Shown: piece after piece, positions 43,710 through 55,965 of the stretch
Numbering within the stretch: the first letter of the stretch is position 1
Layout: each line of letters opens with the position of its first letter
Source of the DNA: Chaetoceros tenuissimus
Taxonomy: Eukaryota > Bacillariophyta > Thalassiosirophyceae > Chaetocerotales > Chaetocerotaceae
Assembly: GCA_021927905.1 (NCBI GenBank)
Contig: BLLK01000046.1
Span: 806,001 to 870,000, forward strand
Length of the DNA: 64,000 nt
Reading direction: 5' to 3'
Notes under the pieces: generated by a model
What the model was told of the DNA's origin: nothing
The model's database searches: none
What the model saw: the letters and a program-made list of their open reading frames with translations, nothing else
Made by a program: the position numbers and the translations under genes

Positions 43710-44161
43710 GTTTTTACAATGACGCTTTCAATTATAGATGCGCGGATGAGATATATAGAGATCGGAATACAAAAGAAATGTATCGAATACGCGATGGATC
43801 ACTGGAATAAAAATGGGCTGCAGCTCTTTGAACTTTGAATTACTTCTTGATTTACCTCTAATCACACATCATCACAAAATCATCAGTGGGAGAGAGCGAG
43901 AGCACAGCACTCTCTTCATTGATCCGCCATGTTTGGGTCGGCTCCGCCTAGAAGCGACTAAATTTATTCTACCTTTTTTTGTTTTATCTTGTAAATTTCA
44001 ATTTCAGAAGAAATCTGTCAGATATCTATCTGCAATTTTACCCAAGATATTACTTCATGTTTTGGGTGAGTTTCTTATTCTTGTTAGTTATCTTGTGTTC
44101 ATGTACAGTAGATTAGTAATCAACTTATAATACAATTCATTTTACACTGAAGAGTTATTCC
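43710..44161. other. Intergenic, promoter of the glutaredoxin gene
   Basis: Spacer of 452 bp upstream of the glutaredoxin ATG and downstream of the polymerase gene. A 105-codon plus-strand open frame at 43813-44130 looks like chance. No site assigned. Confidence 0.35.
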
Positions 44162-46260
44162 CTAGTCCATAATTTTTGAGTATTTCAATTCCTCGGCGTC
44201 CAATCTTGCAAAGGAGATGACATCTTCTTTTGAAACAGCATCAAATGATTCATTTGTCTCCTTTTCGATACATGCATGGAATCCATCTCGCTCAGTGGGC
44301 TGCTTCCACACAATTCCGAGCTTATCGAAAACTTCCTTATTGACCTACCAGTACCATCGAATAGTCCCTTTTCTGACAACTTCCAACCCTTTTTTCGAGT
44401 TGCATGCAGTCTGATTGCTCTATTGAAGAAACCATTTCCTGTGAAAGATATCAATGCGAAAATCTTCTCCTTGTAAGGTTGGAACTTTATGTCAATTCTT
44501 CGATGCATTCCAGCAACGTGAGGAGAATTGAAAACTCCCATGTATATTTCGCTATTTGGATCTTGTAGAAACATTTTAGGGTGAAAGCCTTGACTTTGAG
44601 TGTGGTAATGTTTTGTATCAACTTTAGTCAGATGGTGAGAGATGTGCCCTTTCAGACGCAACCTTTCAACTAACATGTCTAGAAATCCTTTAGGTATAGT
44701 GTCGTTGTACTCCTTATGAATTAGAAGCAAGTCAATGTCACCGCACTGCGTTTTCCCTCGCCTATAGCTTCCCATGATCTCTAGCTCTATATCTGGATAA
44801 AACTTTCTTGCCATATCCTTGACAGTTTTTGCAATTCTTTGAACTTCATCAATCGTCATTTTCTTCTGAAACTCCTCGTAGAATTCTACGCCAACCTTTT
44901 GGCCGTCGGTGAGATGAAGTTGACCATTCTCTAGAGCTTTTCTTACATCACAAATATTGCGAAGACCGTAGCCAATCATATCATTAGCAAGTTTCGGACC
45001 CACGCCCCAAATTTTAGTCATTGCCCGCATGCTAAGACGCAACTCATCTTTCTCAAACTCCTTGATAAGAGCAATATCTCCTGTTTCTAGAAATTCTCTT
45101 GCATGTGCAAGTACTTTATCACCTACCCCCTTTATCTTTTTCAGCTTATCAAGAGTCCTTAGAGATACTTCGAAATCTAATGTACGTACTCTCCCGCTGG
45201 CAATGTTGTAGCTGTAACATCTCCACTTATCACCTGGTAAAGTTGGAGCTTCTTTGTAGAGCTTGGAAATGACATTCAACATATTTGCGAACTTGACATT
45301 GTTTGATTGTTGGACAACAGTTGCTTCTGCTCTTGCCCCCGACTTATCCTGTTTCTTTGTAATAATTTCGTCGCTAGTTCTTGAAGTCGGAGTTCTAACT
45401 AAAGTGGCGAGATCATTAGGTTTGTGTTGTTTTTTCAAACCTTTGGAAGAATTGTTATTTTCTCTTGCCCTCTTTTTCATTCGTTGCAAAGTAAATTGCC
45501 CACTCCAGATTTCGTTGTCTGAAGGCTTGGTATCGGGATTCATGATAGAATCTGCATGACTTAGAACCCAAGCTGGAGAGACAAAATGAACCTTGCCTAG
45601 TAATAAAGAAGCCATTTCTAGGGTACTCGCAAATCCAAGCACTTCGGAGATAAGCGTTAGGTTCACATCAAAGTCAAGAACCAAAAATCTTGGAAGTTTT
45701 GATTTGCAAAATCGAGAATGAATTTTTACATCCTTGCTAGCTTGGCGAAGCTTGTTTTTGATAACCTCAACTCTCGTCTCGGGCATATCTTTGCCTACTC
45801 CTTTCATGAAATAAAGAGCATTTTCAACCTCAACATCTTTTACATTCGCTGCACTCATTTTCTTTGGTGGTTGCTTCTCTGATTTTTGACGGGTGACAAG
45901 TTGATGAGGTAAAGCTACCAAATCATCTTTTGAAGGTGGGGTCGTGAGATCCACAAAGTTTGCGGTACTAGGAAGTGGTGTATATAGGATAGACTTTTTG
46001 GTATCCTTGATTTTCGGTTGAGAATCATGTTCTCTCTGAGAAAAGAGACCTGTTATTTTTTGCCCCCCTTGAGTACCTCGCGGAGCCTCTGTATTGCGTT
46101 TTTCTCCACTTGTTGTAGCTAATTTGAGTGGTGTAGTAAATAGCTGACTTTGATCCTTGGTACTCGCACATTGATGATTCTCTACAAATGCATTCAAAGG
46201 TTGGGTCGGCTTCGAGAAAGCCCTGCTCGCTTTGGAAGACAAACGATGAGACTCTTTCAT
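44162..46260 (-). CDS. Family X DNA polymerase (lambda-like) with frame break near its C-terminus
   Basis: The first in-frame ATG is at 46260. The enzyme fills short gaps in base-excision and end-joining repair. Order: Ser/Lys-rich N-terminus; BRCT-like region about residues 143-240 (FVSPAWVLSHADSIM); 8-kDa and HhH region from about 323 (KLKKIKGVGDKVL, IWGVGPKLANDMI); palm with GSYRRGKTQCGDIDLLLIH (about 495) and third metal Asp in RRIDIKF; then FTGNGFFNRAIRLHA. After KGLFDGTG (44358-44350) the main frame runs on as unlike sequence to a stop at 44185. The expected end (NKEVFDKLGIVWKQPTERD) lies in the neighbouring frame from about 44344 to a stop at 44162. No intron fits. A genuine frameshift, programmed slip or one-base sequence error are all possible. 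Confidence 0.85.
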
Positions 46261-46926
46261 TTCGAATTCTTTGGTGTTCTTAGTGATCTTGGTTCTTTGA
46301 TTTTTAGATGCTTGAAATTCTCTTGCTGCTGTCTCTGCTATTCTCTTCTCTTTTTCAAAATTCAGTAACAAAGAAGAAAAGGGGCATGAAAGTTGGGAAA
46401 GGTAATGAAACAATCGATGGAGATAAAGTCAAAGAGTGAAGTAAAAGAGAGAGTGATGGCTTCGCAATGGCATCAAAGTTGGCATTAAAATTCCAAAGAA
46501 GAAAATCCTCTCTTTGTAGGCTCCGCTCGGATCCCACTTTTGAGAATGCCATTTTTGACTAATTTCATCTGTCATTTTTGAATATTTCTTTCCCCTTTTT
46601 CTTTCCAAACAAACTCTTCATCAAAAGCCATACAATACGTTCATATTTCCACCCTACCATACCTAAATACGGAAGTTGAATTTCCCGCTGGCAAAACCTA
46701 GCAGACTCTTTTCTCAAAAAGTGGAAGTACGTCTCGTACCTTTGTTAGTTTTCTCAAATAAATAATACGTAATCACCTTCGCACAGTGTAGATTGTGTGA
46801 CACTACGAGTACATCCTACGTAGAACTCAATTAAGAACAGCATGAGTCTAGTGAAATAAAGTTTCTTATTACAAAACATTATGTATTATTGAGCATTGTT
46901 ATTTAAAATATGTAGTTTGTTTGTGC
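46261..46926. promoter_or_regulatory. Region between J-type cyclin 3' end and polymerase start
   Basis: About 670 bp holding the polymerase 5' region. The frame before the polymerase ATG is open back to 46413, so a 5' exon is possible. An E2F-type site lies at 46681-46688. Confidence 0.4.
46681..46688. promoter_or_regulatory. E2F-type site TTTCCCGC upstream of the DNA polymerase
   Basis: TTTCCCGC is the canonical E2F/DP binding sequence, 421 bp upstream of the polymerase ATG. DNA replication and repair genes are classic E2F targets, and the placement is suggestive, but an 8-bp match is weak on its own. Confidence 0.35.
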
Positions 46927-48463
46927 TTAGCTCTGGGCAACATCATCTCCAACTCCTCTTGGGGAGTCAGATCTGCTTCCATGGCCTGGAAATTGTTCTT
47001 CATAGTAATTCCAGACGTGATTAAAAACATGAGAAATATCACTTGCTTCATAGCCTGTGAGACGAGTGAGTTCAGGTCGCCAACGTGGATGAAGATTTAG
47101 TGCAACTCTGGAAGCCATGAGGATAGCAGCTCCAAGCTGACTTGGTAAATATTGTTGGAAGGCATATTCTTGGAGTGTAAGATTACAGAAAAAGTCTGCA
47201 TATTTCTTGACATATTTTGGGATTTTCTCAATTAGATCTCTCCCTTGCCAGGTGTCGTCTTGGAAAATTGCTCCCTTTGAAAGAAAATATCCTAGAAAAT
47301 GTATTGGAGGAACGGCTCTTAGCGTCCAATTAAGGTATTTGAGTACTTCCACTTCTCCTTCACGAAAAGAGAGTGAAGTGTGCCCTGCTTGCGACAGCCT
47401 AGTCAAATGTAACAAGTCAGGGATAGGCGGACAATGCTCCTCTGCTTCTTCGTATTTTGCTGCAACACTTATGCATGCAGTGGCAATGAGTTGCCATTTA
47501 CTCCTTGGAACATTGTTCTCACGGAAAATCTTGTCGAGAAAGAGGATACTGACGTGAATTGTACTATTGTGGAGGTGACACTGTTCGCCAACATCACTCA
47601 TCCAATCAACAAGGTATCGGCGAAAAGGAAGATAATCAGCACATGGCGAGTATACTTCTGGAGAAACGTATTTCGTTTGACGCTCCATCATATCCTCAAA
47701 GAGATCATTTGTTGATACATTTAGAGCAACCTCTATTGGAGTCTATTGAAATGAAACAGAAAGTGAGTTCCATTATACAAGTGTGATTGCTTTCCGTTGC
47801 TTGAGAAATTCAGTCTTTTTGGCCGTGTTCACGACACCTTTGACCGATTAGAATATTGGTAACTTACCTCGATCCCATAAGGCATCGACTCCATTTCTTC
47901 CTCGTTCATTGCAGAGGATGATCTCGAATAAAGAGATTGTACCGGTATCGAATGTGTAGACTTGTCATACTTCTGTGTGAATTAAACAAGAGAAAAAGTT
48001 GTAGTTAGAAAACTGATTTGAGCAATTTGATTTTGAATGAGAAGCATCCTGTCGATTTCTCGTTGAATATTGCTTGTCTTTCTTTCCTTCCATCATGAAA
48101 CTACTCCTTTCGATTGCTGTCGTCAATTGCAATAGATTCGTTTTGACTGAAATTGATTTTCATTGTAGATGGTAAACTGTTGAGAGTAACTTTGTATTTG
48201 CTCAATTCCTGCCTCTTTTGTCATGCTTAGCTTGTCACCTCCACGGCGGTAAAGGGAACTCAAGTGACAGACTTTGCTTCTTGAACTCTCATCTGATTGA
48301 AATTTGATTTGGATAGAACTCAAATCGACAGAGACGATGGCTCTTCCTTTGTTTGATGGAAGTAGCATCATGAAGCACTTACCTGAATTGGTTTGAATAT
48401 ACAATCACTAGAGTCCTGAATTGTTGTTGTTGAAAACGATGAAGATGGTTTGGAAAGCGGCAT
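46927..48463 (-). CDS. Cyclin, J-type box
   Basis: Three exons (48463-48383, 47972-47868, 47742-46927), all joined in phase 0, give 333 aa. Intron 1 is 410 nt, the longest here; intron 2 is 125 nt. Cyclins bind and activate cyclin-dependent kinases. The box starts near residue 75 (DMMERQTKYVSPEVY). The core is LPFRRYLVDWMSDVGEQC, VSILFLDKIFRE, WQLIATACISVAAKYEEAEE with the conserved Lys and Glu, then LLHLTRLSQAGHT and VEVLKYLNWTLRAVPPIHFL leading into the second fold. The spacing resembles cyclin J more than A/B/D types. The N-terminus of about 60 residues is Ser-rich without an obvious destruction box. Confidence 0.88.
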
Positions 48464-50174
48464 GATTTCTATTCTATTTCAAATTGAATGAATCCTAGAT
48501 TTGACGGAAAGTAGATGGGATGAAATATGCAAATGATTTGACTTGAAAGGTGCTCTAATCTCTCTATTGTTGCAATCCAGTGGACCAAATTGTGGTTGTG
48601 TGCTCAAGTGAAAGCACGCGGTAGGGCGGGCAACTTCACTGTGAAAAAGGCGTTACTTTTTTCTTCTACCGTTTTTGGGAAAATCCAAAAAACAAGACTG
48701 GTTTTAGGCTAATTTACCCTGAATAGACTTGGTTTGAATTGAAAAGAGGCCTTTTGCCCATCTCTTCCCACATATTTTGAATCAATTCTGATCCAATCCC
48801 ATGATTTCAAAGTAAAAAAGGTCGGTTCGAAAACAAGAAGAGAACTGTTTGTGCACCAACGGCAAGGTTTAGACAGGGACGATCGGACACGAGAAAATTT
48901 TCAAAAATGTAACAGATTGTTTTTCAAAACACAAATGGGGCTTGCACCAACGGGATGTGACGTAGGCTACCTAATAATTCAACATACATATAGTAGAGTA
49001 CATTAGCAGCAGTACTATTACATAGGTATTCTATCATATCTCAACATGTAGATAAAACATACTTTTATGTAGTGATGCTATGTTAGAAAATCTCTTCTGC
49101 GTCTACAGCTAGTACGTACCTATAGGTTTGATAATAATATCATACAAAGCTATGGCAAGATTTTGAAAGGAACGTCGTCTTCCTCATCGTGACCGTGGGT
49201 GATCATGGATACAAGTCCGAGCATAGAATCGTTCCGTCTCTTGCAAAGCAATCATAAGAAAAAATACTATTTCCGTGTTTTCCTCACCTTAACACGATAT
49301 GGTTTTGACAATCAATGAAAAGAAGGAATATAATAAATCATGGGAATGTTCTCGCTTCGTGTACGAGTTTGGATTGAACTGGACTGGATGAAATGCCCAG
49401 GTGGATTCTATCAAGTGTAAATGTGTTTCATCTGTTTCGTGTGTTTGTCCATGCGTAAATAGGTATTCACACTGAACCCAATTTTCAATTGAAATTTGAC
49501 TGAATATTTGTACCAATTTGAAATTACAAATTATTGAGTTATCTCGTTCGACCTCATAGTAAATATTCTCAGAGAATCAGGACCTCGCTATTATTGTACT
49601 AAATATATTTTTCCATTGAGCATCAATAGATCTTTTTATCTATGTACGTATAAGCACAGCTCTACCCACATTACATACTTCATACTTCTATTGCATAATT
49701 GAAGAAGATGAGTCGGGTCAAAGCGTCTTTCTGAAAACAAATAATGAGAAAGAAGGATCTACAAGATAAAAGATATCGTCTAAGATTTCCATAATTTTTT
49801 ACATGCGTACTAGTCTACTTGCAAGCTTGTGATGAAACAATACTACCTAGTCTACCTACGAAATGAAAAATAAAATCTCGAATTCAATCATTACTTCAAA
49901 CTTTCTGTTCGTATCTCGTATCTGTGACTAAAACAAATGAATTCGGGTTGTCAATTGGCTAAAATAATAACCTGCCAGTCGTATAGCGCAATCTTGCAAG
50001 TCAACGATCTGAAAAAATACTTCAACGCTGTAATGTTATCAAAGTACTCCATCCCACAACTACCTTGCTGTTGTATACCTGCATATGATATGTTATATTA
50101 GACTGCATAAGCTCTAAAGCTCGGGTGCAACGCTATACAGTTTCATATTACATTAAAATTTTTAAGGTTGAAAT
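48464..50174. other. 1.7-kb divergent intergenic region
   Basis: Between the cyclin (minus) and the TBC protein (plus). Homopolymer-rich AT sequence. TGCACCAACGG occurs twice about 100 bp apart (near 48851 and 48952). TACGTA-type sites lie near 49113 and 49645. No gene, RNA or element recognised. Confidence 0.4.
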
Positions 50175-53100
50175 ATGGCTCAGGGGAAGCGTTCTACGAA
50201 ACGCAACAATAAGAAAAAGAATAGAAAGAAAACAAGTGGGTTAGGTTCAAGAGCTGAAACCAAGACTGATCCAACTACCATTGCTACTGATAACAGTACC
50301 AACAGTTCTGCCTCCATAAATGAAAATAATATCCAGATTGATCAAAGTCTAACACAGAGCGATGAGGTGCAAGGCATAATTTCTTGTGATGATGAAAATA
50401 ATGAAGAATCTAGTGAAGCTATGGCAGTGGGCTCTGTAGAGCCGAGCTTTAGCATTGGTGTTGATGATGAAGAAAAGAAAGAATCGGATTGTGAGATAGC
50501 AGAAAAGAAAGGAAATATATCGTCTGGGGTAGTGCCTGACGATTTGTCTATGAAAAATGTTGAGAATAGTGGTTTGAAGACGTGTACAGATCAAGAAAAT
50601 AATGAAGAAAAGGCTGAATTAAATGAAGTGAATGAGAAGATAATGATAGATGATAGCGGTGAAAATGAAGCAAATATTGTCAATGTTCCAGCTATGCTAC
50701 AATCATCTATAGAACAGTCAAATTTTAGCGAAGAAAAAGGTCCATCTATGGCGAATACCGTTGTTGATATGTCTAAAACAGAGGTTGAAAGCCTACTCAA
50801 TGGAGAGACTGAAGACGGTATTCATTTAAAAGTTGAGATCGAGAAAAAGGAAGGGAAGGATTCTGATTCTCCCATAGATAAAATCATTGACTGTGAGCAA
50901 GCCTACAGTGTTCATAGTCAAGAGTGTCAGGAAGATAGTGGTAAGGAGGACATAGACATAAATGCCAGCGAAAAGGAGATAATTCTTGTCAATACAATAG
51001 ACATGGAAACTGATTTGAAAGACAAGATGGATTGTGTAGAAAAATTTGTTGAAGATGCTTCTTCCCATGATGAAAATGAAAATATTGAAATCGCGAAAAA
51101 AGTCATCCCTGTTGAGATTGAAGAGAAGAAAGAACTTAATTGTACAGAGGGGAGGAGTCAAGATGATGAAATTGCAAAAACCAATGCAAACACCAAACTT
51201 GATACTACTATAGATAGCATGGAAGTAGAAAATGGAGGTATAGAATATGAACAAGAGTGCCAAGAAGCACAAATAATTTCAAAGGCAATTCCAACTCCTG
51301 CATGCAGGGAAATATCTCTCATTGACACTGATGAAGCTGACAACTCAAATCTTTGCGATGATTCTCATCTTAATTCGATGAATGTAGAGGATTACAGTAT
51401 ATCAGCATCCCATAGTGCGGACAAACCCTATACAAATGAAAAAGAGTCGCCATCTTCTCAATCACCGCTGACTCCACAGAGGCCTCGAGCGTTATCGAAT
51501 AAATTTACTAAACCTATGTCGCCGTTCCAATCAAAGATGGCGGAGAAGATTGCATTAGCTATATCAAGAGAAGATCAAAAATTTAGTGATCTCATGTCAA
51601 ATTTGAGTGGATCAAAAAGTGAAAGTGGAGATACAGGCCCTTTGTATATCGATAAGGAATTGGTGCGAGGGGCATTTAATACCCTCAGCAATTCCACCAA
51701 TGCGTGCATAAGTCCCAACCCTTCATTTGGAAATGATCAACATATTGGTCTCGAGCGAGAAAGAAAGGAAGTCCACGATCAGGATTGTAAGGTAGCTGTA
51801 GAGATACAGCTTAGTCCTAAGCGAAATAGACAACTTTCTTATAGTGACAGAAATGAACAGGGCTCTGAAATATTAAAATGGGTGATCTCCATACTTTGTG
51901 GCACTGCACGAACCTCCCCAGATGAATCCTCTGATGATAACATGAAGAGACTGAATAGGTTGTTGTCGACAAGAGAAGATATAAATCTCTTTTTTCGGCG
52001 TGTCACTGACCAAATAAATTCAATCGATGAAAGGAGTAAATCTTATTCACGTGCGCTCTCTAATGACTCGGAAGTCACTGAGGAGAAAAAAGTCACCTCT
52101 ATTGAGAGTGCAGCACTTCTATTACTGCGAAGATCAGGTGGACTCAAAGCTTTTCAGGTCCCAATACTTGAGATAGGAGGTAATGCACTTAGGTTAGAAT
52201 TCACTTCATTTCTTGCGGAAATAGCTGCACTCACTGGTGTTGAGGTTCCAAAGGGAGATACCTCGCGCTTTGATTCGCATGTCCATGAAGGTATACCCTT
52301 TCGGGATGTGCTTTTTGGATTTGATGATGACACCTTTCTTCTTATACTTGCCTTTCTGAAAGAAGCTTGTACGATTCAGAACACTCCAACGAAGGAAACT
52401 CGTCCTGCTCCCCAATTTTCGTCGTCATTCGACGTCGACATAGTTACAGAGGATAACTCTGCTGCTGGAACATGTGAAACACCGATTGCCCAGCAGATAT
52501 CAGACAAGAAAATGATGGATTGTTTGACTGACAAGAGAAATAACACGACTGTATCACCTATAGTGTTGACTTCTCTAACGATAGCACCGCCCGACTTTGA
52601 AACATGTAACTACCACAAGCCACCTACTGTCAGTCCTTGTCCGTTTGAAACTTCCGTGTGGAATTTACCCAGTATTGTCCTTATTGTGTTAGGTTGTCTA
52701 GGAGACCCTGTAGCAGTTTGTAGAATGAAGATGGTGAATAGATTCTGTAACAGAATTGTGAAGGAGAATGAATATATAGTCATGAGAGACGCAGTTAGAC
52801 TTGGAGGGTTACCAAATCATATCAGGCCTGCCTTTTGGATGTGGATAACACTTGATAAATGCCAGAACCTCCAGGAAGCAGTTTTGAGTGACTCTCCTCA
52901 GATTGAAAAAGTGAAGGGGATGTCTACCTTCCGTGTATATGAACAGAAAGGAAGATCCTCGACATGGCATAAAGTCATCGAAAGAGATGTGGCAAGAGCT
53001 TTTGGGAACCTTCCACCACACAAGACTCAAGGCAATCGCAAAAACTCCATTGTTCGAGCACTCATGGCTTGGGGACAGAATCATCTCCTTCGTCGGCATC

Positions 53101-54173
53101 GAGATGGGACCTGTCGAGTTGTCTCTTCTTCGAACGCATCAATTCAAGAAGGAGAAGCTGTTCGGAGAATTCTTACAAGTCCTCCTCAACGGAAATCAGA
53201 GTATGAAAGAGAGCTTGAGCGTTCAGAGACGGTTAGTGATTGGGGTGGGATCAGTCCAGTTGGAAGTAATATTAGCAGTGCTGGCAGTATTGTTCGCACC
53301 AATTCCATTGATGCATCTGTTGTCCTTTCGGGGAATGGGCTGACTCAAGAAATGAAGATTGGACTTCAAAGCAAGCTTGAAACAATTTTGGATGTAATAG
53401 CGGCTGTACATGAGGGGTTTGGATACTGCCAAGGGTAAGTTGGAAGATTCACAGCTTTCATAGTTGACTTTCTGGATAAGTTTTCTCATTTTTTCTTACA
53501 CTTGAATAGCATGGATTACATCGTTGCACATCTTTTGAGAGTTCTTCAGGAAACTGTCGAGTACAATGCTCCGAAAAATAGGTTGTCACCATCTATTGTG
53601 TCAGTTGCTCAGTGGCAAAAAAATACTAAAGTTCCTATTGATGAAACTGAGATTGTAGAAGAGACTGTTTTCAGAGTTATGCATACACTACTGTGTACTT
53701 ACAATCTTCGGCACATGTATTGGCCAGAGTTGCGAGCCTTGAAAACATGCTGTCGCGTCTTTGAGAAACTGGTTGAGAAAAAGCTTCCAGTTCTCGCTGA
53801 TCACTTTGAACATCATGACCTCAAAATAGGGCTCTTTGCCCTTGGATGGTTTCAAACATGTTTCCTTTACATTCCTTCCATGCCCTCCAAGACTGTGAAC
53901 CGTATCTGGGACATATGGCTTGTGGAGAGGTCTCCAAAGATTTACTTTCGAGTTGCTACTGCGATTCTTTTCTTGAGCCAGCCAATTTTGCTCAACAATG
54001 AACTTGAAGGAATGATGCAGTATATAAACACCTTCCCAGATTCAACAATTTTCAGTCAAGATATCCTTATCAACTGTGCGCTGCAAATCAAAATAACAAA
54101 CAGAATGTTGTCTGAAATAGAATTAAGTGTCATCCGGGAGAATGAAATTGCGCATGGACTAAAATCATACTAA
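50175..54173 (+). CDS. TBC-domain Rab-GAP with acidic N-terminus and F-box-like segment
   Basis: Exon 1 is 50175-53434 and exon 2 is 53510-54173, joined within the Gly codon after CQ over 75 nt, giving 1,307 aa. TBC proteins switch off Rab GTPases with a dual Arg/Gln finger. The Arg motif is VIERDVARAFGNLP (about 935) and the Gln motif GFGYCQG (about 1085) continues as MDYIVAHLL across the splice; WPELRALKTCC and DIWLVERSPKIYFRVA follow. About 150 residues, Ser-rich, separate the two fingers, far more than usual. Residues 1-430 are Glu/Asp/Asn-rich and disordered after a Lys/Arg-rich start. Just before TBC, WNLPSIVLIVLGCLGDPVAV and VNRFCNRIVKE (about 825-865) look like an F-box. Membrane traffic regulation is likely. 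Confidence 0.88.
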
Positions 54174-55648
54174 ATTATTTAATCGAATAATTTCAACTCC
54201 TATGTATCTCTTTACGGCAAGTCTAGCCAAGTCGTGGTCAGTTCAGGGCAACTTTTTACTGGAGTGTCGGTCTAAAAGAAGAGGATTCCAATACCTCCTT
54301 GGATTTATTTGTGAATTTGACATCGAGCACGATAAAGGAGTAGAAACTATATTTCTCGGTGATACCAACGGAAACATTTCTGCAAAAACTCGTAGTGCCA
54401 TCGAGGTTCAACAAATGCTGGTGTCTTTTATCAATATTAGAAAAAGAAGAGACAGCCTTTTTATGAGGGTAAATCACAAACATTTTACCCGGACTCTCTC
54501 CACTTTTCTACTTCTTCAAAATATCATGCTGCGCTTTTATTTTGACTCTTTGGTTGTTGTAAATTTGTTTGTTTCTGCATATAAACAATGATTATGTTCT
54601 GACTGGAAATATTGATTCACTCACTTCATCGATACAACTCTGGTACAGCTTTGTTCTACCAGGTGTAGCATTTTCTTTATTCAAATTTCATCGAATTGTG
54701 TATCTTTGTCCTTTTTTTACCTGAGATATACAGAATCACCAAGTTGTGTGTATTCTTGTACCATACTCTATTTCATTCAACGATAACAACAATATCCTTA
54801 GGACCGTGTTCTAATGCCCTACAATACTCAGCGTCTTCCTTTCCTTTATCGTATTTTAATCAACCTCAAAATCACCTCAGGTTTGAATGTGCTCAAGTTT
54901 CCCTCGAAATTTGCTATAGCTGATTTACAACTTTCAGTGTCACGGAAGGTACCTCGGACATTGTGAATTAGGGAAGTATTAAGGTCTCTGCAATTGTAAT
55001 TTTGAAAGTGTAGAACGTGCTCGGACATGATTTCTTAACCTCGAAAGTAGATGATGCTTGATGGTACTACACTTAGATGGATGGTGATTAGTGCTGTTGG
55101 AAGTATGATCTGATTGTCGACCATATCCATTGTCCCGTTATCCCATAACTGTATCTATAACTATGGTCAATGGTACAATAAGTATTTGAATAAAATGTCT
55201 ATCAGGCAAAGATATTCGAAATTGCTACTGTAGGCAACTTCAACCTCATTTAATCTCTCACACCCTCGTATTCTTTAGTGCAGCTCGATTCATTGGACAT
55301 TTGCATTTTTGAGGTATGATGAAAAACATATCTATAATCCAATGGTATGCATGACACTAAAATATGTTATGATATAGAGTAGTTCCACACGACTAGAGAG
55401 ACCTTATAGCTTCCCTAGTTTATTATTCTTTCTTTGACTACACTTTCTTCATAATTTTCATCTACGTACCTATCTCATTCTGTCAACTAAATTTGGCAAT
55501 GGAGAAAAGGGAAGTCGTGTACTTCGTCTCCAAGGGGTGAATTTAATACTGCCTTTAGTGTAAGGAGAAAAAAACATTTGAAGATCAATACGATACGACT
55601 ATAGATACCAAGTATAGATACGTAATAGAGTTCCACTGCTCTTCTGCT
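54174..55648. other. 1.5-kb convergent intergenic region
   Basis: Downstream of the TBC gene. A 129-codon plus-strand open frame (54202-54591) starts 28 bp after the TBC stop but lacks recognisable features and is probably 3' untranslated sequence. The rest is AT-rich and empty as far as can be seen. Confidence 0.35.
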
Positions 55649-55965
55649 TTATTCCTTGGATGTGTCCCTTCGACAAACTAAGTCTATGCTATTCTTCGAA
55701 GTCTCAAATCTTGCATCTGTGATTCCCTTCAAGTCAAGTGGAGTCGGCACAATTCTTAGTCTAGCCTCACTATTTGCATATTTTTTATCTTTAGTTTCTT
55801 TTCTTACAACCATATCTAATCCAAGAGAACAACAGCTACATCGTAGAAGATTATACAAATATAACATCATTACTTTCATTCCCAAAGGTGAAAGTCTAAG
55901 ACAAGGCTCAACTACCTTTAAATATTCATCAACAAGAGAATGGTCAACACTAGAGCTGATTCTTT
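55649..55965 (-). other. Out-of-frame extension after the coiled-coil gene
   Basis: A minus-strand frame, one base off the preceding gene, is open from 55965 to a stop at 55649 (about 105 codons). It reads protein-like sequence (SSVDHSLVDEYLKVVEPC, RIVPTPLDLKGITDARFE). No donor and acceptor pair that would join it to the upstream gene in phase was found. It could be an extra exon, the result of a frameshift, or chance. Confidence 0.25.

Noticed and set aside
43813-44130. 105-codon plus-strand frame in the glutaredoxin promoter
   Set aside because: Hydrophobic chance-like sequence without a recognisable feature.
48123-48404. 93-codon minus-strand frame inside intron 1 of the cyclin
   Set aside because: It lacks an ATG, is out of frame with exon 1, and the flanking splice sites join the cyclin exons cleanly.
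54202-54591. 129-codon plus-strand frame after the TBC gene
   Set aside because: It starts 28 bp after a stop, has no domain or targeting feature and odd composition; more likely 3' untranslated sequence.
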